A stretch of 64,000 nt of DNA, taken from the NCBI GenBank assembly GCA_026018925.1, contig JAKSZU010000002.1, positions 87,696,475 through 87,760,474 on the forward strand, written 5' to 3'. Shown piece after piece: positions 12,690 through 24,984 of the stretch. The notes under the pieces were generated by a model, which did no database searches, was not told the origin of the DNA, and was given only the letters and a program-made list of their open reading frames with translations. Both the position numbers and the translations under genes were made by a program. Position 1 is the first letter of the stretch; every line of letters starts with the position of its first letter. This stretch comes from Tupaia tana. Taxonomy: Eukaryota > Chordata > Mammalia > Scandentia > Tupaiidae.

Positions 12690-13969
12690 TATTTAAGGAA
12701 GGAAAAAACAGAGCTGTTGTTACTCTTTTTTCTTCCTCTTTTGTTTAATATTAATGTCATTATTGTTGTTATAATAAGAGGTAGTTTCATCCATCCTTTC
12801 TCCTTTCTCCTTAGTCCCCTTTTCTACCCAATCACTTTTTTTCTGGCAGGTGATAAGCTACTGCACACTCACCCAAGGATTTGGTCAGCACATTTTCCCT
12901 ACTGTCTTCTCATCCCAGAGAGCTGAATGGGTACCTCGCATGCCCCTGACCCTGGGTACATCACCACGACCCTCGTCTCTGCTTCCACAGTCACACCTCT
13001 CTCAATCCCCCAGAGAATACCTGCTTTTCTCTTTTTTTTAAAGAAATGTCACTTTTCTTTGCTTTTTCTCTATTTTGCCATTTTTCTTCTACCTACTTCC
13101 ATTTTCATTAGTCCTCCCCTCAATTCTTCTCCACTAACAATCCTGTCTGCTCTGATTCCCATTAATTGTCCTGATTCCTCAACACCACAATAAATCTCCT
13201 GCCCTATCTTCCTAACTTCTTATCATTTCCCCTGGTCCTCAATTACAACTCTTTGTTGTTGGAAAACATCATTTGATGTCTCTTGATCTGTTTGCTACTC
13301 TGTAAAATAATTAGGCTGTATTATCTCTAAAGATACTTTCAGTTTTAACTTCTGATCTAGCGGACTTTAGCTGTTCAGTGATTTTTCACGTGTGGCAAGT
13401 TTTCATTTCCTATACAACTTACTTTCAAATCTCTCCTTTCATTAATTTCTTATCACTTCCAAGGTCCTAACAACATTTTGTTTTCATCATTATTTCATAG
13501 GTCAAGCACAGCGGGCTTCACTCCCACCTTAATGTTGGTCAAAACACAGTATTTATTTTTTCAGAAATCATCTAACACTGGGACACAAACTAGCAGTGTG
13601 TTAATGTCACAAGTCTGAAAGAGAGCAACCCCATTTGGACACTTCTTTATTGTAACATCTTCTGATGGTTTTCTTGGAGAAATCTGCGATAGAACAGTTT
13701 GGTTAATGCCAGTGACAAGCAGCTAATGGCGCAATATCTGCTTTGATTTTCTCAGACGCATTATAAGTTTTCATCCTCATTTCTTTGCGATGCCCTCACC
13801 TTTGGCTTCCTTTATCATGTAACTGCCCATTTTGATCAGTTAATTCAAGAGTAAGAGTGACAAGGTAAAAACAATTTAGCTCTGCCGACTGCCCCATTTA
13901 CAAACAACAAAATACAGTTCATTTTTCTGGATTTGGGACTAAATTGATAACATCTTTAAAAATCCTGGA
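12690..13969. other. Intergenic sequence downstream of EPM2A
   Basis: A CT-rich part at 12720-13260, then unique-looking sequence. No SINE. Some of it could still be 3' UTR if the poly(A) site chosen is wrong. Confidence 0.45.
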
Positions 13970-13989
13970 CACAAGTCTTTTTTAATGCT

Positions 13990-13995
13990 TTTATT
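13990..13995 (-). promoter_or_regulatory. Candidate EPM2A polyadenylation signal AATAAA
   Basis: Minus-strand AATAAA is followed about 15-25 nt later by a GT-containing stretch (rc of 13968-13980), as expected around a cleavage site. Other minus-strand AATAAA hexamers occur at about 13552 and 13646, so this choice is only the one that best fits the expected 3' UTR length. Confidence 0.35.
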
Positions 13996-14624
13996 TAGGA
14001 AAAATTCGAGGTGATTTCAAAATACATAAGCCATCCCGTTGACTGAGGGCAACGGAGGTTATTTCAAAACACTCTTTAATAGTCTTAACTGAGATTATTG
14101 ATCACAGCAAATAGGGGAAAAGGAAAAAAATCCACCCAAGGAAGTCTTTCTGTTGTGGAAATTTTTGCAGCTAGATTTGCCAGACATTAAGGAAATTCAC
14201 ACACACACTCACATGCACAATTGGTTTTAAAAATTCCATTTTTAAGATTAAATTTCATACATTACATTATAACTGCAAATGGGTTACTTCAATCCAATAG
14301 TTACCTCTAGTTATTTTTAGCATAGGCGCTTGACTTCACATTATCTAATGCTGGCACATAAATTTAACTTTGCAAAAATCACAGGAGAAATGTGTCCTGC
14401 CTGTCTCATCTGCCCAAAGCAAATGTCATCTCCCCTGAGTGCCACAGTTATATGACATCTCCCTCCTCTGAGCTACTGGAACTTATGTGTCTCCTCATCT
14501 TCTGGCCCTCCTATATCAGAGCCTTTCATATTATCAATAAATATTTGTGGGAGAAAAAAAGAGGCAGAAAAATAAATAAGCACTGCAGTTTAATAGGAAA
14601 AAATTATAATAATAATAATAAAAC

Positions 14625-14835
14625 ATAGGCACTGAGTCAGATAGACCCAATTTATAACTCATTTCATCTATTTAATCACAGTGTGACAGGAAGGGTCGAT
14701 TTAACATCTCTGAGTCTTCATTTCCCCATCTGTAAAATGGAGATAATGAACCTCCCTCATGGGGAACTGTGAAGACAAAATTGGATAAGATGTTAAAGCA
14801 CCTAGCCCTTGATTTAAAAATCCTTCTTCTATTCC
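14625..14835 (+). repeat. MIR in the probable EPM2A 3' UTR
   Basis: TCATTTCCCCATCTGTAAAA and TGGAGATAATGAACCTCCCT form the classic MIR core; the 5' part is poor. Confidence 0.75.
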
Positions 14836-15309
14836 TAGTACTCAATTCTGAATTACGGTTGGTGGAACACAGGTCTGTTTCTAGGCTGTACGCTATTGAA
14901 GGGAAAGACTTGTTGATCTTTGCACTTCCTGTAGAACCTGGGGGATTTGACTGCCTATCCAGGAGGCACAGAGACCGTGTATTGTACTGAACTGAGGGCT
15001 GGAGCAGGATCAGTCCTGGGCTGTGGAACAATGATCTGTTCTGGCTACTTTGGCTCTTTGGGCTCTTTTAGTAATAAAGTTCCTCTCATGAGCTATGACT
15101 CCAGCCACACAGGCCTTGGAGAGCCCACCATGTTTTAAATTAGCTTGCACAAAATACAATGACTTTCCTAAATTCCTTGGCAACTGATCAGAACACTATT
15201 CCATTTCTCACTCTGGACATACCTGCAGGGATATCGACCTTACACTGAAAGAGATGAAACTGAATTTACTACACTATGCCGGGAAAACAAGAAGTTGTAT
15301 TTAAAAAAG

Positions 15310-15490
15310 CACTGAATCAAATAAACGTGGGTTATTAACTCCAGCTCCACCCTGGCAAGCCGTAAGACCGTGGGAAAACTATCTGCACTTAGTGAGCCTC
15401 ACTTACAGAAACAGAGAGGATGACTTACTTGGACCGCCACACAAGGTAGTTGGAAAGATAAGGAAGGTGATGCCTTAGAACCGATGTCAT
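15310..15490 (+). repeat. MIR-like fragment
   Basis: ACTCCAGCTCCACCCTGGCA, AAGACCGTGGGAAAACTATC and GTGAGCCTCACTTACAG follow the MIR order at low identity. Confidence 0.45.
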
Positions 15491-15606
15491 AGTGAAGCTG
15501 ATGTGCACACAGGTCTGGGAAGCCATTGCTGTTTAGCAACTGCCCTTTCTCCTTTGGCCACTGACCAATCCTCATTTTACACTTTCCATTCAGTTCAGCA
15601 GAAAAG

Positions 15607-15608
<2 letters not shown>

Positions 15609-15645
<37 letters not shown>

Positions 15646-15655
15646 GTGTGTGTGT
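15609..15655 (+). repeat. (TG)n microsatellite
   Basis: About 47 bp of TG interrupted by one CA, in the probable EPM2A 3' UTR. On the transcript strand it is (CA)n. Confidence 0.95.
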
Positions 15656-16091
15656 ACACTCACACGTGAAAGAGATAAAACCCACATACTTCCCTGTCTT
15701 TTCTCCACCAAGCCAAAAGTTACAATGCAACAGAAAAGTGCCATCGTGGCTCCATGACACCACACATGCAGTGTCTGTAAAGCAAAGGACGCATGTGTCT
15801 GCAGGCAGCGGGACCCAAACTCATCACCTTTCTGTCTGCTGCTAGAACAGCACTGCACAGCCTACCTGCTTTGGGCTTCTTCTCATGGTCATTCACTGTT
15901 TCCTTTGTAAAATATTTCAGAGAGACAGCCAAAGCAAAACAGAACATCATCCCCAAGCAAAAAGGGGTGTTTTGGGGGAGTAGCCTGGGCCCAGAGTCCT
16001 TTCAGTTCAGGTAGACTCTGCTTCTAGTCACTCAACTAACATCACCCCAGGTTTCTGAAGGAAACAGGGGGAAGGAAGGCAGATGGGCCAG

Positions 16092-16369
16092 CTAAAGACT
16101 GCACGTGGAAGAACGAACCTTCCCAAATTTCCGAAAGAAATCTTCTTGTGCCTGGACCAGGGCATCTTCATCAATGTATACAGCCGGTCTCTTGGACATG
16201 AGGAAATACTGAACCTTCCTCAGGTTCCAGCCCATCACGTACTTGAGCCAGCCACACACAGCGGCGGTGGAGCGGCCCACACCGGCGTTGCAGTGGACGT
16301 ACACTGTGTGGCCATTCTCGAGCAGCGCATGCAGGAGACACACCGCCTGGGGCAGCATCTGCACTCGGC
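16092..16369 (-). CDS. EPM2A: EPM2A (laforin) terminal coding exon, residues 240-331
   Basis: This exon encodes the C-terminal 91 residues plus stop of laforin, the dual-specificity phosphatase that removes phosphate from glycogen and partners with malin. The translation carries the phosphatase loop HCNAGVGRS, whose cysteine falls at residue 266 when aligned to the 331-residue human protein, and ends in RSSTCSL. The 3' splice site reads CCCAG at 16374-16370. The exon's first two bases complete a Gly codon begun in the upstream exon, so phase agrees. The frame is open to the TGA stop. Differences from the human sequence as I remember it are conservative and few. The neighbouring intron is 10,539 bp. 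The gene is partial here because the exons coding for the carbohydrate-binding module are outside the window. Identification is by recognition of the protein family and is very secure. Confidence 0.98.
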
Positions 16370-17275
16370 CTGGGATTGAGAGAGCACAGCACACTCGTGT
16401 GAGTAACGAACCCTCACAGCCACCAACAATCCCTCCAGCCTACCGTAAAACCACAGTGCTCTGTGGGGAAGGCAGGGTATGAGAGTGGGCTTTTTTCCTC
16501 TGTTTTGAAAGAAGAGGTGAGACCATTCTAAACCCTGATCCCAGTAAGTAGAAAGAGCACTCCAGACACACTGGGTTCGGCTGGTTCCCTCTGAACCTTC
16601 ACTGGATATTGCTACTCCTTTGAGCAACTTCACCATTGAAGCATTTTTTTGTTCCTCCAAAGAAATGTTAACTCTTGCCTTTTGTCAGAATGGATTTTTA
16701 CATCTGTCAGAAGGGTTTGCAGAGATTGGGCAGACATTTAGAGGATTTCAAAGAAAATGGTCAGGGCTCATCACCTGAATTCTAATAAGTCCAAAAAGAC
16801 TTTCCAGGTAAATGTAAAACACAGATTCAGTCCATATTGGTTAAAGGAATCAGTCTTGTTCATTCAACCACATGGGATCATTTTCGCGTTTGCCCAATGG
16901 GAATGGCTACCGTAATGGTCAATTACTTGAGATAACCAATCATTCTTTTCTTCCCTCATGAGTCAGTGAATGCTAAAAAATGTAGTTTCTATATCATTGT
17001 TGCAATTATGATCATAGTTATTACTGCTCATGACTATTCCTTTGAATACAGATCATCCAAACATCTTGTCGTCACATTGAGAAATGCTGTACGCTGCCGA
17101 GCTTGACAGACCCTCTCTCACCCCATGGGCCAGAGGCAACTCTGTAGTCATTGCTGTGCTCCTGGATGCCTGTGGTTTCTTCTGCTCACAAGTTCTCAAA
17201 ACAGAGATATTTAGTGAGTTGGTTTTCTTCTTTGTTTGGCTGGGTCAGTAAGAATCACTTTAGAAAGAAAAGAAG

Positions 17276-17536
17276 GGGCCAGGGCAGATAGTATGGTGGT
17301 TACAGTTTTGGACTCCCACGTAGCCAACTGTGATTTGAATCCTAGACCCGGTGGCTTGCAAATCACACTGGGCACATCTGTGTGCATGCCCAAAATCCAA
17401 AGAGGAGAGTGGAGAAGAAGGATTGCAGCGTGGCCATCCCCCCCAGGAGATGATATCGCATTTTCCCGCTCACTGTCTCTCTCTGTCTCTCTCTCTCTTT
17501 CTGGTGAGCACACATACCCTATGCCAAAAACCTGAA
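17276..17536 (+). mobile_element. tRNA-like SINE
   Basis: Head AGGGGCCAGGGCAGATAG, tail CATACCCTATGCCAAAAACC. Its A-rich tail leads directly into the large homopurine tract that follows. Confidence 0.85.
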
Positions 17537-17558
17537 AAAAATAAGGAAGAGGAAAAGT

Positions 17559-17904
<346 letters not shown>

Positions 17905-18035
17905 TCATGCCAGGCATGTGTGTGTGCATGCCTGAAATTCCAAGAGAAGAAGGCCACCTTCCCTGTGGAGGAGGGAGGGGAGGTTTCTTACCTTCCCTCT
18001 CTCTGTCTCTCTCCATCAAGTACACATGCCCTATG

Positions 18036-18068
<33 letters not shown>
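17905..18068 (+). mobile_element. tRNA-like SINE, 5'-truncated
   Basis: Begins at the body motif CATGCCAGGCATGTG with no tRNA-like head, and ends in an oligo(A) run at 18039-18067. It sits at the far side of the purine tract. Confidence 0.8.
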
Positions 18069-18069
<1 letters not shown>

Positions 18070-19930
18070 AAAAGAAAAAGAAACTACACAGAGCCTGGGT
18101 TACAATGACGTCCTTACTGCATGGCACTGTCTACCTCCTCTCTATCCTCAACCATAGCCCCAGAAGGTGCTCCAAAGACTATTAGGAGAACCCTGTCTGG
18201 TCTTCGCATCACCATCCCCACTGAATAACTAAAGAGGCAAGTAAAGTGCCACCCTCCGACCATCCACTACAGATTTCTACCGAGGTCTAGAACTCTCCTG
18301 TGAGAGCCACCCAAGGTTAGACTTCCTACTTTAAATGTCTTTTTGAGGTGCCCTGAAGGAACTAACACAATGCACTGAGATCAGGCATCAGTACCCTGGA
18401 ACCCAGAGTTGACCAAAGACCCCCTCTGTGGCTCCAAGGCCCTCTCTACCACTGTTGTACCCAGAGGAACCTCCTCCTTAGCTTCAGGTTCACTGTCCTT
18501 GAGTCAGAGCAGAGAGTCTCCAGGATAAGATAGCATCCAAATCTCGCTGCTGGTGCTCTGTTGACCCCACTAATGAAGGAACCTAAAGCCACAGGGCTCA
18601 TGCAGCAAGGACTTTTTAAAATCAGAATGCCCCTTCAGGCAGGTACACCGTGTGTTCCTCAGTCTAAGTCATTCCCTTGTGCCTATAGTCTTACACTCCT
18701 GCTCCCTGCTTGTCTCTGAGGGCACTTGAATTGGAGACTCACCAGCTCCTAGGCATGTCTTCATGTATCACAGTCTGCACTAAAGCCATAAGCTTTCACT
18801 CATCTTATCTGCATGCCTGGTTCCAGGATACCCAGAGGTTAGAGCAGGTGAACCTGCCATGCCATTCCTCAAGATGCTCCCCAGAGGGCACTAAGATATC
18901 CCTGGAGATGCAACAAGGTGAAGCCAGCACTGTACATGCCAGGAGCTATCTCACGGTGTGTCTCAGGAGGGCACTGCATGCTTCATGCACAATTCGAGTT
19001 GGCAATCAGAGGATGCCAAAGCTCTCAGGTATATCTGATTGGGCCTGTTGAGAAGGACAAAGGCATGTTGGAACTTCTGTCCTGCTAAGGGGCTCTGAGA
19101 TGATGACCCTAAGGAACTCTAGGTGGAAAGAGAATCCCACTGATATTCCAGGGCAGCATGAGTTCTTCCTGGCACATCCACTGCTTGCTGCATTTGACAA
19201 GTTTGCCGCTATGGTTGCCTCTCCAGATACCATGTACTGTGGCAGGAAATAAATAAGGACATTTTAATGGAGGTTTTCACCAAATGCCTAATATGTCAAT
19301 AGATCATCGCAGCCGTCTGCAGAAGGAGCTGCTGGACTCAGAGTCCCAGTCCCTGGTGCTCAGATGGTACAACTTCAGTGTAACCAGCCTACACAACAAG
19401 GCCTTCCACAAACCGAGTCCTTTCCCAGATCTGCTCTCTGGCTGGAGGTTCCCCTAGAAGAGGTCTGGATCAAATAGCCCAAATGATGCAACACCTTTCC
19501 TTTTCCTTTCGATCTGGAAAAGATTCTTCAGGGTACATGTGCACGTTTTAGAACTAACAAGGGATACATTTAGTTTTAGTCCTATGATCTCAGGCACATC
19601 TTCCTGAAAGGAACATGGCAACTGCCACACGGGCACTCCAAAGACACCCAGTTTCACACAGATGTCACCAGCGGGGGCACAGCCACCCACGGCCTTCTTC
19701 CAGAATCATTCAGACGTCTGATTTAGAGTTTTCTAATATTTAAATAACAAAAAATAATAAATCATTTCAAGGGGCACCAGAGAGGCAGAGTACCCATCTT
19801 GTTTATTTTGCACTCTACGGTCTGCAGATCACCCTGGGTGGATGGATGATAGATACTACTTCCCAAGCCCTTTCTACCTGTCAAGCTCTGTTCTAAACAT
19901 TTTGCACAGAACTGTTTGTTTACAACCACA
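18069..19930. other. Unique-looking intronic stretch of EPM2A
   Basis: About 1.9 kb with normal GC and no named repeat. A 113-codon frame at 18710-19051 has no family resemblance. Confidence 0.5.
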
Positions 19931-19935
19931 TTTTA

Positions 19936-20016
19936 CTGGGTTGTCAGAAAAATCATGGGGCTCTTTTGCATAGAAAAACATAGGAAATATATGTCATGAC
20001 TTTTCCGACAACCCAA
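19936..20016. mobile_element. Palindromic mariner-type MITE, copy 1
   Basis: 81 bp with ends CTGGGTTGTC and GACAACCCAA, bounded by TA on both sides. The whole unit folds on itself around TTTGCATAGAAAAA. Confidence 0.8.
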
Positions 20017-20019
20017 TAG

Positions 20020-20170
20020 CGACTGTGAAGCCAGTGCTATCATTATCCTGAATTCACACAAGGGCAAACTGAGGCGCAGAAGTTTGCCCCAGGTTACTCC
20101 CTAAGTTACCACTCAAACCCAGCCAGTCTGACTCCAAAGCCTCTGGTCTTAACCACTGTGCTGGGCTCCT
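20020..20170 (-). repeat. MIR, minus strand
   Basis: GGGCAAACTGAGGCGCAG, CCCAGGTTACTCCCTAAGTT and CTGGTCTTAACCACTGTGCT. Lies directly beside MITE copy 1. Confidence 0.8.
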
Positions 20171-20501
20171 TCCCTCACCTACCTGGTCAGTGGCCTCCAT
20201 CTTGCCACTCCTTCTTCACCCCACTGACCTGACACGCTGCTGCTCCTACCCAGGTGTGAGAGTAACATCCTCCCTGGAGTTCAGCCCTCTGTCCAAACCC
20301 AGAGGGGCTCTCAAGGGGTTGATCTCTGTCTGCTTAAAAACTCATCCCAGGGAGCCCAAGCTAATATATAACCCAACCAGACATTAAAAAGAGGGTCCCC
20401 AGGAACAGGGATCACTTGATACACCTTGCATGCAATGACACCCGGAACAATGAGTTTGTATGTTTCCTATCTAGAGACTCCACATAAAATTTCATATGAT
20501 T

Positions 20502-20745
20502 AGGGGCCAGCAGGTTGTGTGGTGGCTAAGGTGTTGGACTCCTTACATGGTTGACCACAGTTCAAGTCCCAGACCCTGCAGCTTGAAACTCATGCCAGGT
20601 GTTTGTGAATGCATGCCCAAAATCTCAAGAGGAGAATGGAGAAGAGATGGCAGCCTGGCCATCCCCCCTGAGGGGTGATTTCTCACTTTCCCTCTTTTTC
20701 TGTCTCTCTCCAGGAAATGCACACACCCTATGACAAAAATATTTT
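20502..20745 (+). mobile_element. tRNA-like SINE
   Basis: Head AGGGGCCAGCAGGTTG, tail CACACCCTATGACAAAAA. Followed 50 bp later by another same-strand copy. Confidence 0.88.
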
Positions 20746-20792
20746 TTAAAATTTTTAATTTGATTGAAAGTTTTCCATTCTTAAAACAATAA

Positions 20793-21041
20793 TGAGACCA
20801 ACAGTTAGCGTAATGGCTATGTCGCTGAACTCCCATGTAGTTGTCCATGGTTCGAGTCCCGGACTCGGTGGCTTAGACTCAAGTCAGCATATGTGCATGT
20901 GTGTCCAAGATCCCGAGAGGAGAATGGAGGAGAAGGGATTGCAGTGTGGCCATCCCCCCTGAGGGGTGATTTCTCACTTCCTGTCTCTGTCTTTCTGGCA
21001 AACGCACGTGCCCTATAGCAAAAAAAAAAAAAAACTCTCAA

Positions 21042-21043
<2 letters not shown>
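20793..21043 (+). mobile_element. tRNA-like SINE, well preserved
   Basis: Carries the clearest B-box-like GGTTCGAGTCC (20849-20859). The A tail is followed by (CA)n at 21046-21082. Confidence 0.92.
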
Positions 21044-21085
<42 letters not shown>

Positions 21086-21648
21086 AATATCTCAAGGCAA
21101 AACTGCAATCTAGATCTTTTTGTGTAAACTATTCCAAATTTTAAATGCTGACAGCTAAGTTAAAAAAAAAAAAAAAAAAACGTATACCCTATGCAGGTCA
21201 AACAAATCATTGCACCATCTGCTTCTTATTTTGGAATTTAAAACAGGCTTTGGCTCTCAGTAGATACCCAATAAATATTTGTTAAGTCTATGAATAAAAA
21301 CAAAGCCAACTACAACAAAAACAAAAGTCTAAAACACCTCTGTGACCTGAGACGCACACTAGCTACAAGCTAATCTAACTCGGGGATGACCAGAAGGGTC
21401 CTGAAAGCACACACTAAACAAGCCCAGGTCATGAGAAGGGGGCAGGAATACAGCATTAGGCAAGTAGTTGGAACAGGCTGAGGCACCAGAGCCTGAGATA
21501 AGAGAAAAATATGCTTTACCAAAGGCTGACCCTGACAGATGTTCACGACACAATTTCAGCTTTTCCAACACACACACACATACCTTTCACTTCTTATTCT
21601 CAAAACAGATATATGGCTTTATAATCTCTGAAGTATAAAACAGATATG

Positions 21649-21859
21649 CCTTGAGGCCAGCAGGTGGCGTCATGTTTAAGAGCTTTAGACTCTCACATGG
21701 CCAATTGTGATACGAGTTCCGGATCTGGTGGCTAGCTTTCTCACTTTCCCTCTCTCTCTTTTTCTCTTGTCCCTCTCTGGTCAAATTAAAATAAATAAAT
21801 AAACAAACAAACAAACAAACAAACAAATAAAGTTGAATGGAATAATTCTTAAAAAAAAA
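21649..21859 (+). mobile_element. Short tRNA-like SINE with internal deletion
   Basis: The head is complete, but the copy jumps from GGTGGCT directly to AGCTTTCTCACTTTCC, omitting about 100 bp of body. The tail is (AAAC)n and (AAAT)n. AAAACAGATATG flanks it on both sides, so this is a real insertion of the short form. Confidence 0.85.
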
Positions 21860-21885
21860 AAAACAGATATGGCCCATGTTATCTA

Positions 21886-21972
21886 TTGGGTTGTTGGTAA
21901 AGTCATGACACGTTTTTGCATTTTTGCATAGGAAAACATCGAAACTATGCCATGAATTTCCCTACGACCTAA
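21886..21972. mobile_element. Palindromic mariner-type MITE, copy 2
   Basis: 87 bp from TTGGGTTGTTGG to ACGACCTAA with flanking TA. The centre holds TTTTTGCATAGGAAAAC. Confidence 0.8.
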
Positions 21973-22034
21973 TATAACATCCTTTGATAGAAACTTAAAG
22001 ACTTGGGACCAACCACATAGTCCCAATTTTGTGG

Positions 22035-22205
22035 TTCTACTAAGCCCTTTCGTATCGATTATTTTATTTCTTGTTATAATCTTGTAAGGTAGAAATGATT
22101 AACCCCATTTTCCTACTGTAGGAATAGTCTGACAGAATCTCACAATTAGTGGGGATGAGGCTCAAGCCCAGGTGCTCTGGCTCCAAGGTCTGTGCGCTAC
22201 AGGAC
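22035..22205 (-). repeat. MIR, minus strand
   Basis: TAACCCCATTTTCCTACTGT and GAGGCTCAAGCCCAGGTGCT, ending in GGTCTGTGCGCTAC. Confidence 0.75.
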
Positions 22206-23639
22206 AACACAGCTCAATTCAGCCTGTCGAGTGGGGCAAAGAACTCAGACTGCAGCCACAGAGGGACAGCTGAGGACTCCAGAAAGCACATTAACTCATT
22301 TGAGAGGCAAGGGTAGACCATTTGTTACAAACAGCACTGCACTGACAGAGGTCAAAACACAATCTGAATACTGCCTGTGTGAAGGAAATTTTAATGAGCA
22401 GATTCATTTTGTTTTGTTCAGGTGAGTGCTAGATTTGGGAGATTTTCATTTCTCAGGTGAAAGACACAAATCAAACTTTTTAAAATGGAAGAGAAAAAGA
22501 AATCTAAACCAGTGCTCTGCATACGACAAAGTGTACAAGAGTAAGGATCGATAGTACAATTGATTGTAACAGGGCTGTGACAACCAGTGGTGACAGCTGA
22601 GCCTAACAAACTGTCTTCTTTCTCAGACTTTATCTGACAGCATTATTGCTGCAGCTCAAAACACTTCCAAATGGATTTTCCTCTAGAGTTCTAAAAATAC
22701 TCAGCTGAATCCATCTATATGGTATATCTTAGATTGATCTATGGGTAGATGCTCTCCTGCCACTCGGGAATGGTGGTTAACCCTTTGATTACTCTCCTGG
22801 CCCAGGCTAAGCCTAAGAAATCATTAACCTATTTTTACAGTTTGTTTTCTTTCCAAGCGGGATCTTGGCTTTGGCTATCATGGGTGTTGTCACCTGCTCT
22901 GGAGTGGAAGACATTCCACTGCTATGGGGACTGCCACAACTGAGACCTGATGACCTGGTGACCCCCAAAAGGCCTGACTATAACCACAAAGGGTCCTTGG
23001 GATATAGTTTGTCCCCAGGCTTCTGCAGACCCCCAAACAATCAACCAAATTTGGGAATCAGTGCCAGGGATGGAGTAGGCACGGAGAAGTTAGCAGCTCA
23101 ACCTCTCCTAGCTCAGCTCCCATAACACTCCGAGGGGATGACAACACGGTCAGACCAGAGCCAAAGACACTAATGTCAGGATGCTCTCCAGAAGGTGCAA
23201 TTATACTATCCCAACGAACTCCTCCGTTTTGAAACCAGAGGAGCAAGCTGGACAGGACAAGGATAGCCTAGCTTCAACTAATGCTCTTCTGTGAAAATAG
23301 TTGTTTTTCTTCTCTGTAAAGAGGCAGATGTCTTATACTAGAACAAGCTTCCTTGGATCAGGTTACCAAGAGGAAAAAAAACACTCTGGTTAATTTTCAC
23401 TTCCATCGGGAACAAAAATTATATCCCATCCCTGATGATAGTTCAGTTCAGACACAAACCCACAAAAGAGCCCAGCAGGAGATCTATAAAGAGCCAAGAT
23501 GACAGAGGGAGAGAAAAGCTACCAGCTTTGCATCTCATGGCTTTGCCTAATTCCAGGTGATCATGAAGAGGAGGGATGACACTGTGTTGGTCTGTAGCAT
23601 TCACATGAAGAGTCTGGGTGAGACCATAGGGAGGAGCTC
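22206..23639. other. Intronic sequence, possibly part of an old LTR element
   Basis: No gene. The GC-richer part at 22850-23130 could be a remnant of an endogenous retrovirus, but I could not confirm it. Confidence 0.35.
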
Positions 23640-23880
23640 AAAGTCTGGAGTCTGGAGTCGGTTCTCAGGCTGACTGCCAGCCTTGACACCCAGGCTGTGC
23701 ATTTTTTAGTTCTCTAACCTGGGCAGGTTACTTAATGTTTGTGTACCTCAGTCTCTTTCTCTGAAAAATGGAGATAATTAGTACATAACACCAGCCTGAA
23801 TCTTGTCATGAGAATTAAATGAGTTAATACATTTACTTTGTTTAAGAAAGTTTTTGATGCACACTATACATTTGGGGGAA
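23640..23880 (+). repeat. MIR
   Basis: CTCTAACCTGGGCAGGTTAC, CTCTGAAAAATGGAGATAAT and GAGAATTAAATGAGTTAATA are the core and 3' part. Confidence 0.8.
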
Positions 23881-24049
23881 GAGGGCCGAGGACAGAAACA
23901 TTTCCTGACTAGGTGTCTATGGCTGTCTGCCTTCCTGCCCTGAGAACTGCAAGCGCCAACTCCCTTTGCCTGTGCCAGTTCTACGGCTCTCTGCTGCCCC
24001 CTGCTGACATCTGGTCGATACTGTAACTTGGTTCTCAGCCGCAGATCGT

Positions 24050-24740
24050 CACCCTATTCAACCACCAAGCTGAAGTATGTATCTATCTCAATTGTACGGG
24101 AACTTGTATGTTGGTTTATTTGTCCTCCGATATCACAGATGCCCCCAACAATCAGTCACTAGTTGTCCCCCTGACAGTTCATATGAGGACAAAAAGAGCC
24201 ATACAACTCGTTCTCCTTCTAGTGGGTCTAGGTGTCAACCCCGAAATAAGTACAGGGGTTGCCGTTCTTTCCACCTGCCTGACTTATTATCAAAAGTTAT
24301 CCAAAGAGTTCTCAGATAGCTTAGATGAAATAGCTTGAAACATTCTAACTCTCCAAGATCAATCAGATTCACTGTCAGGAGAGATACCGCAAAACAGAAG
24401 GGCATTAGATCTTCTGACTACAGAAAAGGGTGGGTTCTGTTTCTTGAAGAAGGGTGCTGTTTCTACATAAACCAATCTGGCCTGGTGAGAGAAGCTGCCA
24501 GGGATGTGGCTGGTAGGGCTCCACAAACCCAACAACCATCAGCTTCATGGGGAACCTGGTCTAGATTATGGAACTGGTTCCCTTGACTGCTGCCTCTCTT
24601 CCAACCCCTGTTAATGCTAATTTTCACTCTCACTTTGGGGCCCTGTCTCTTAAATCTCCTAGCCAAGTTGATCTCTTCTCACTTAGAGGCTATAAATTGC
24701 AATGGATAGTACAACAGAGATAACGACCCCTTGGGATCGC
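24050..24740 (+). pseudogene. Gammaretrovirus-like env remnant (transmembrane subunit)
   Basis: Two overlapping frames read parts of a retroviral envelope transmembrane subunit. A fusion-peptide-like hydrophobic stretch follows a basic cleavage-like motif at about 24190-24300. A heptad region leads to a LLTTEKGG-like motif near the usual immunosuppressive-domain position, then a CX6CC-like cluster with NQSG at about 24440-24480, and a later hydrophobic membrane-anchor-like stretch near 24590-24670. Frame changes and stops break it, so it cannot make an intact protein. No matching gag or pol was seen upstream; a MIR lies at 23640-23880, so the element is 5'-truncated or recombined. It sits in an EPM2A intron on the antisense strand. 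Confidence 0.82.
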
Positions 24741-24984
24741 AGCTGAATCCTGTTGGAGTCATCCAGCACCAACGCCAGCCGTCTTCATGCCACGCCTCAG
24801 GATTATCACAACAGCCTGCCCCTGGCACTGCTCTCCCACCTAGATTAGATAGGGCTAGAGATCCACGATCCCCAGGAGGTAGGGTCAACACCCCTTTCCA
24901 GCATGAAGCAGTTACAGAAGACAGATCATCCGCCTTCAACTCCCCGAAAAGATTAATGGAGATCATTGCTTCTCAGGGGGGAAA

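Larger units (their letters stand above)
13970..16091 (-). other. EPM2A: Probable EPM2A 3' untranslated region
   Basis: The 2.1 kb downstream of the laforin stop contains no copy of the lineage SINE, unlike the flanking DNA. It holds only two MIR relics and a (TG)n tract at 15609-15655. A length near 2 kb agrees with the long 3' UTR I recall for the human transcript. The end is inferred from a candidate poly(A) signal at 13990-13995 and is not proven; an earlier or later end is possible. Confidence 0.4.

Noticed and set aside
20793..20870. Possible tRNA gene because of a B-box-like motif
   Set aside because: It is the head of a SINE; the sequence cannot fold into a full cloverleaf with paired acceptor stem.
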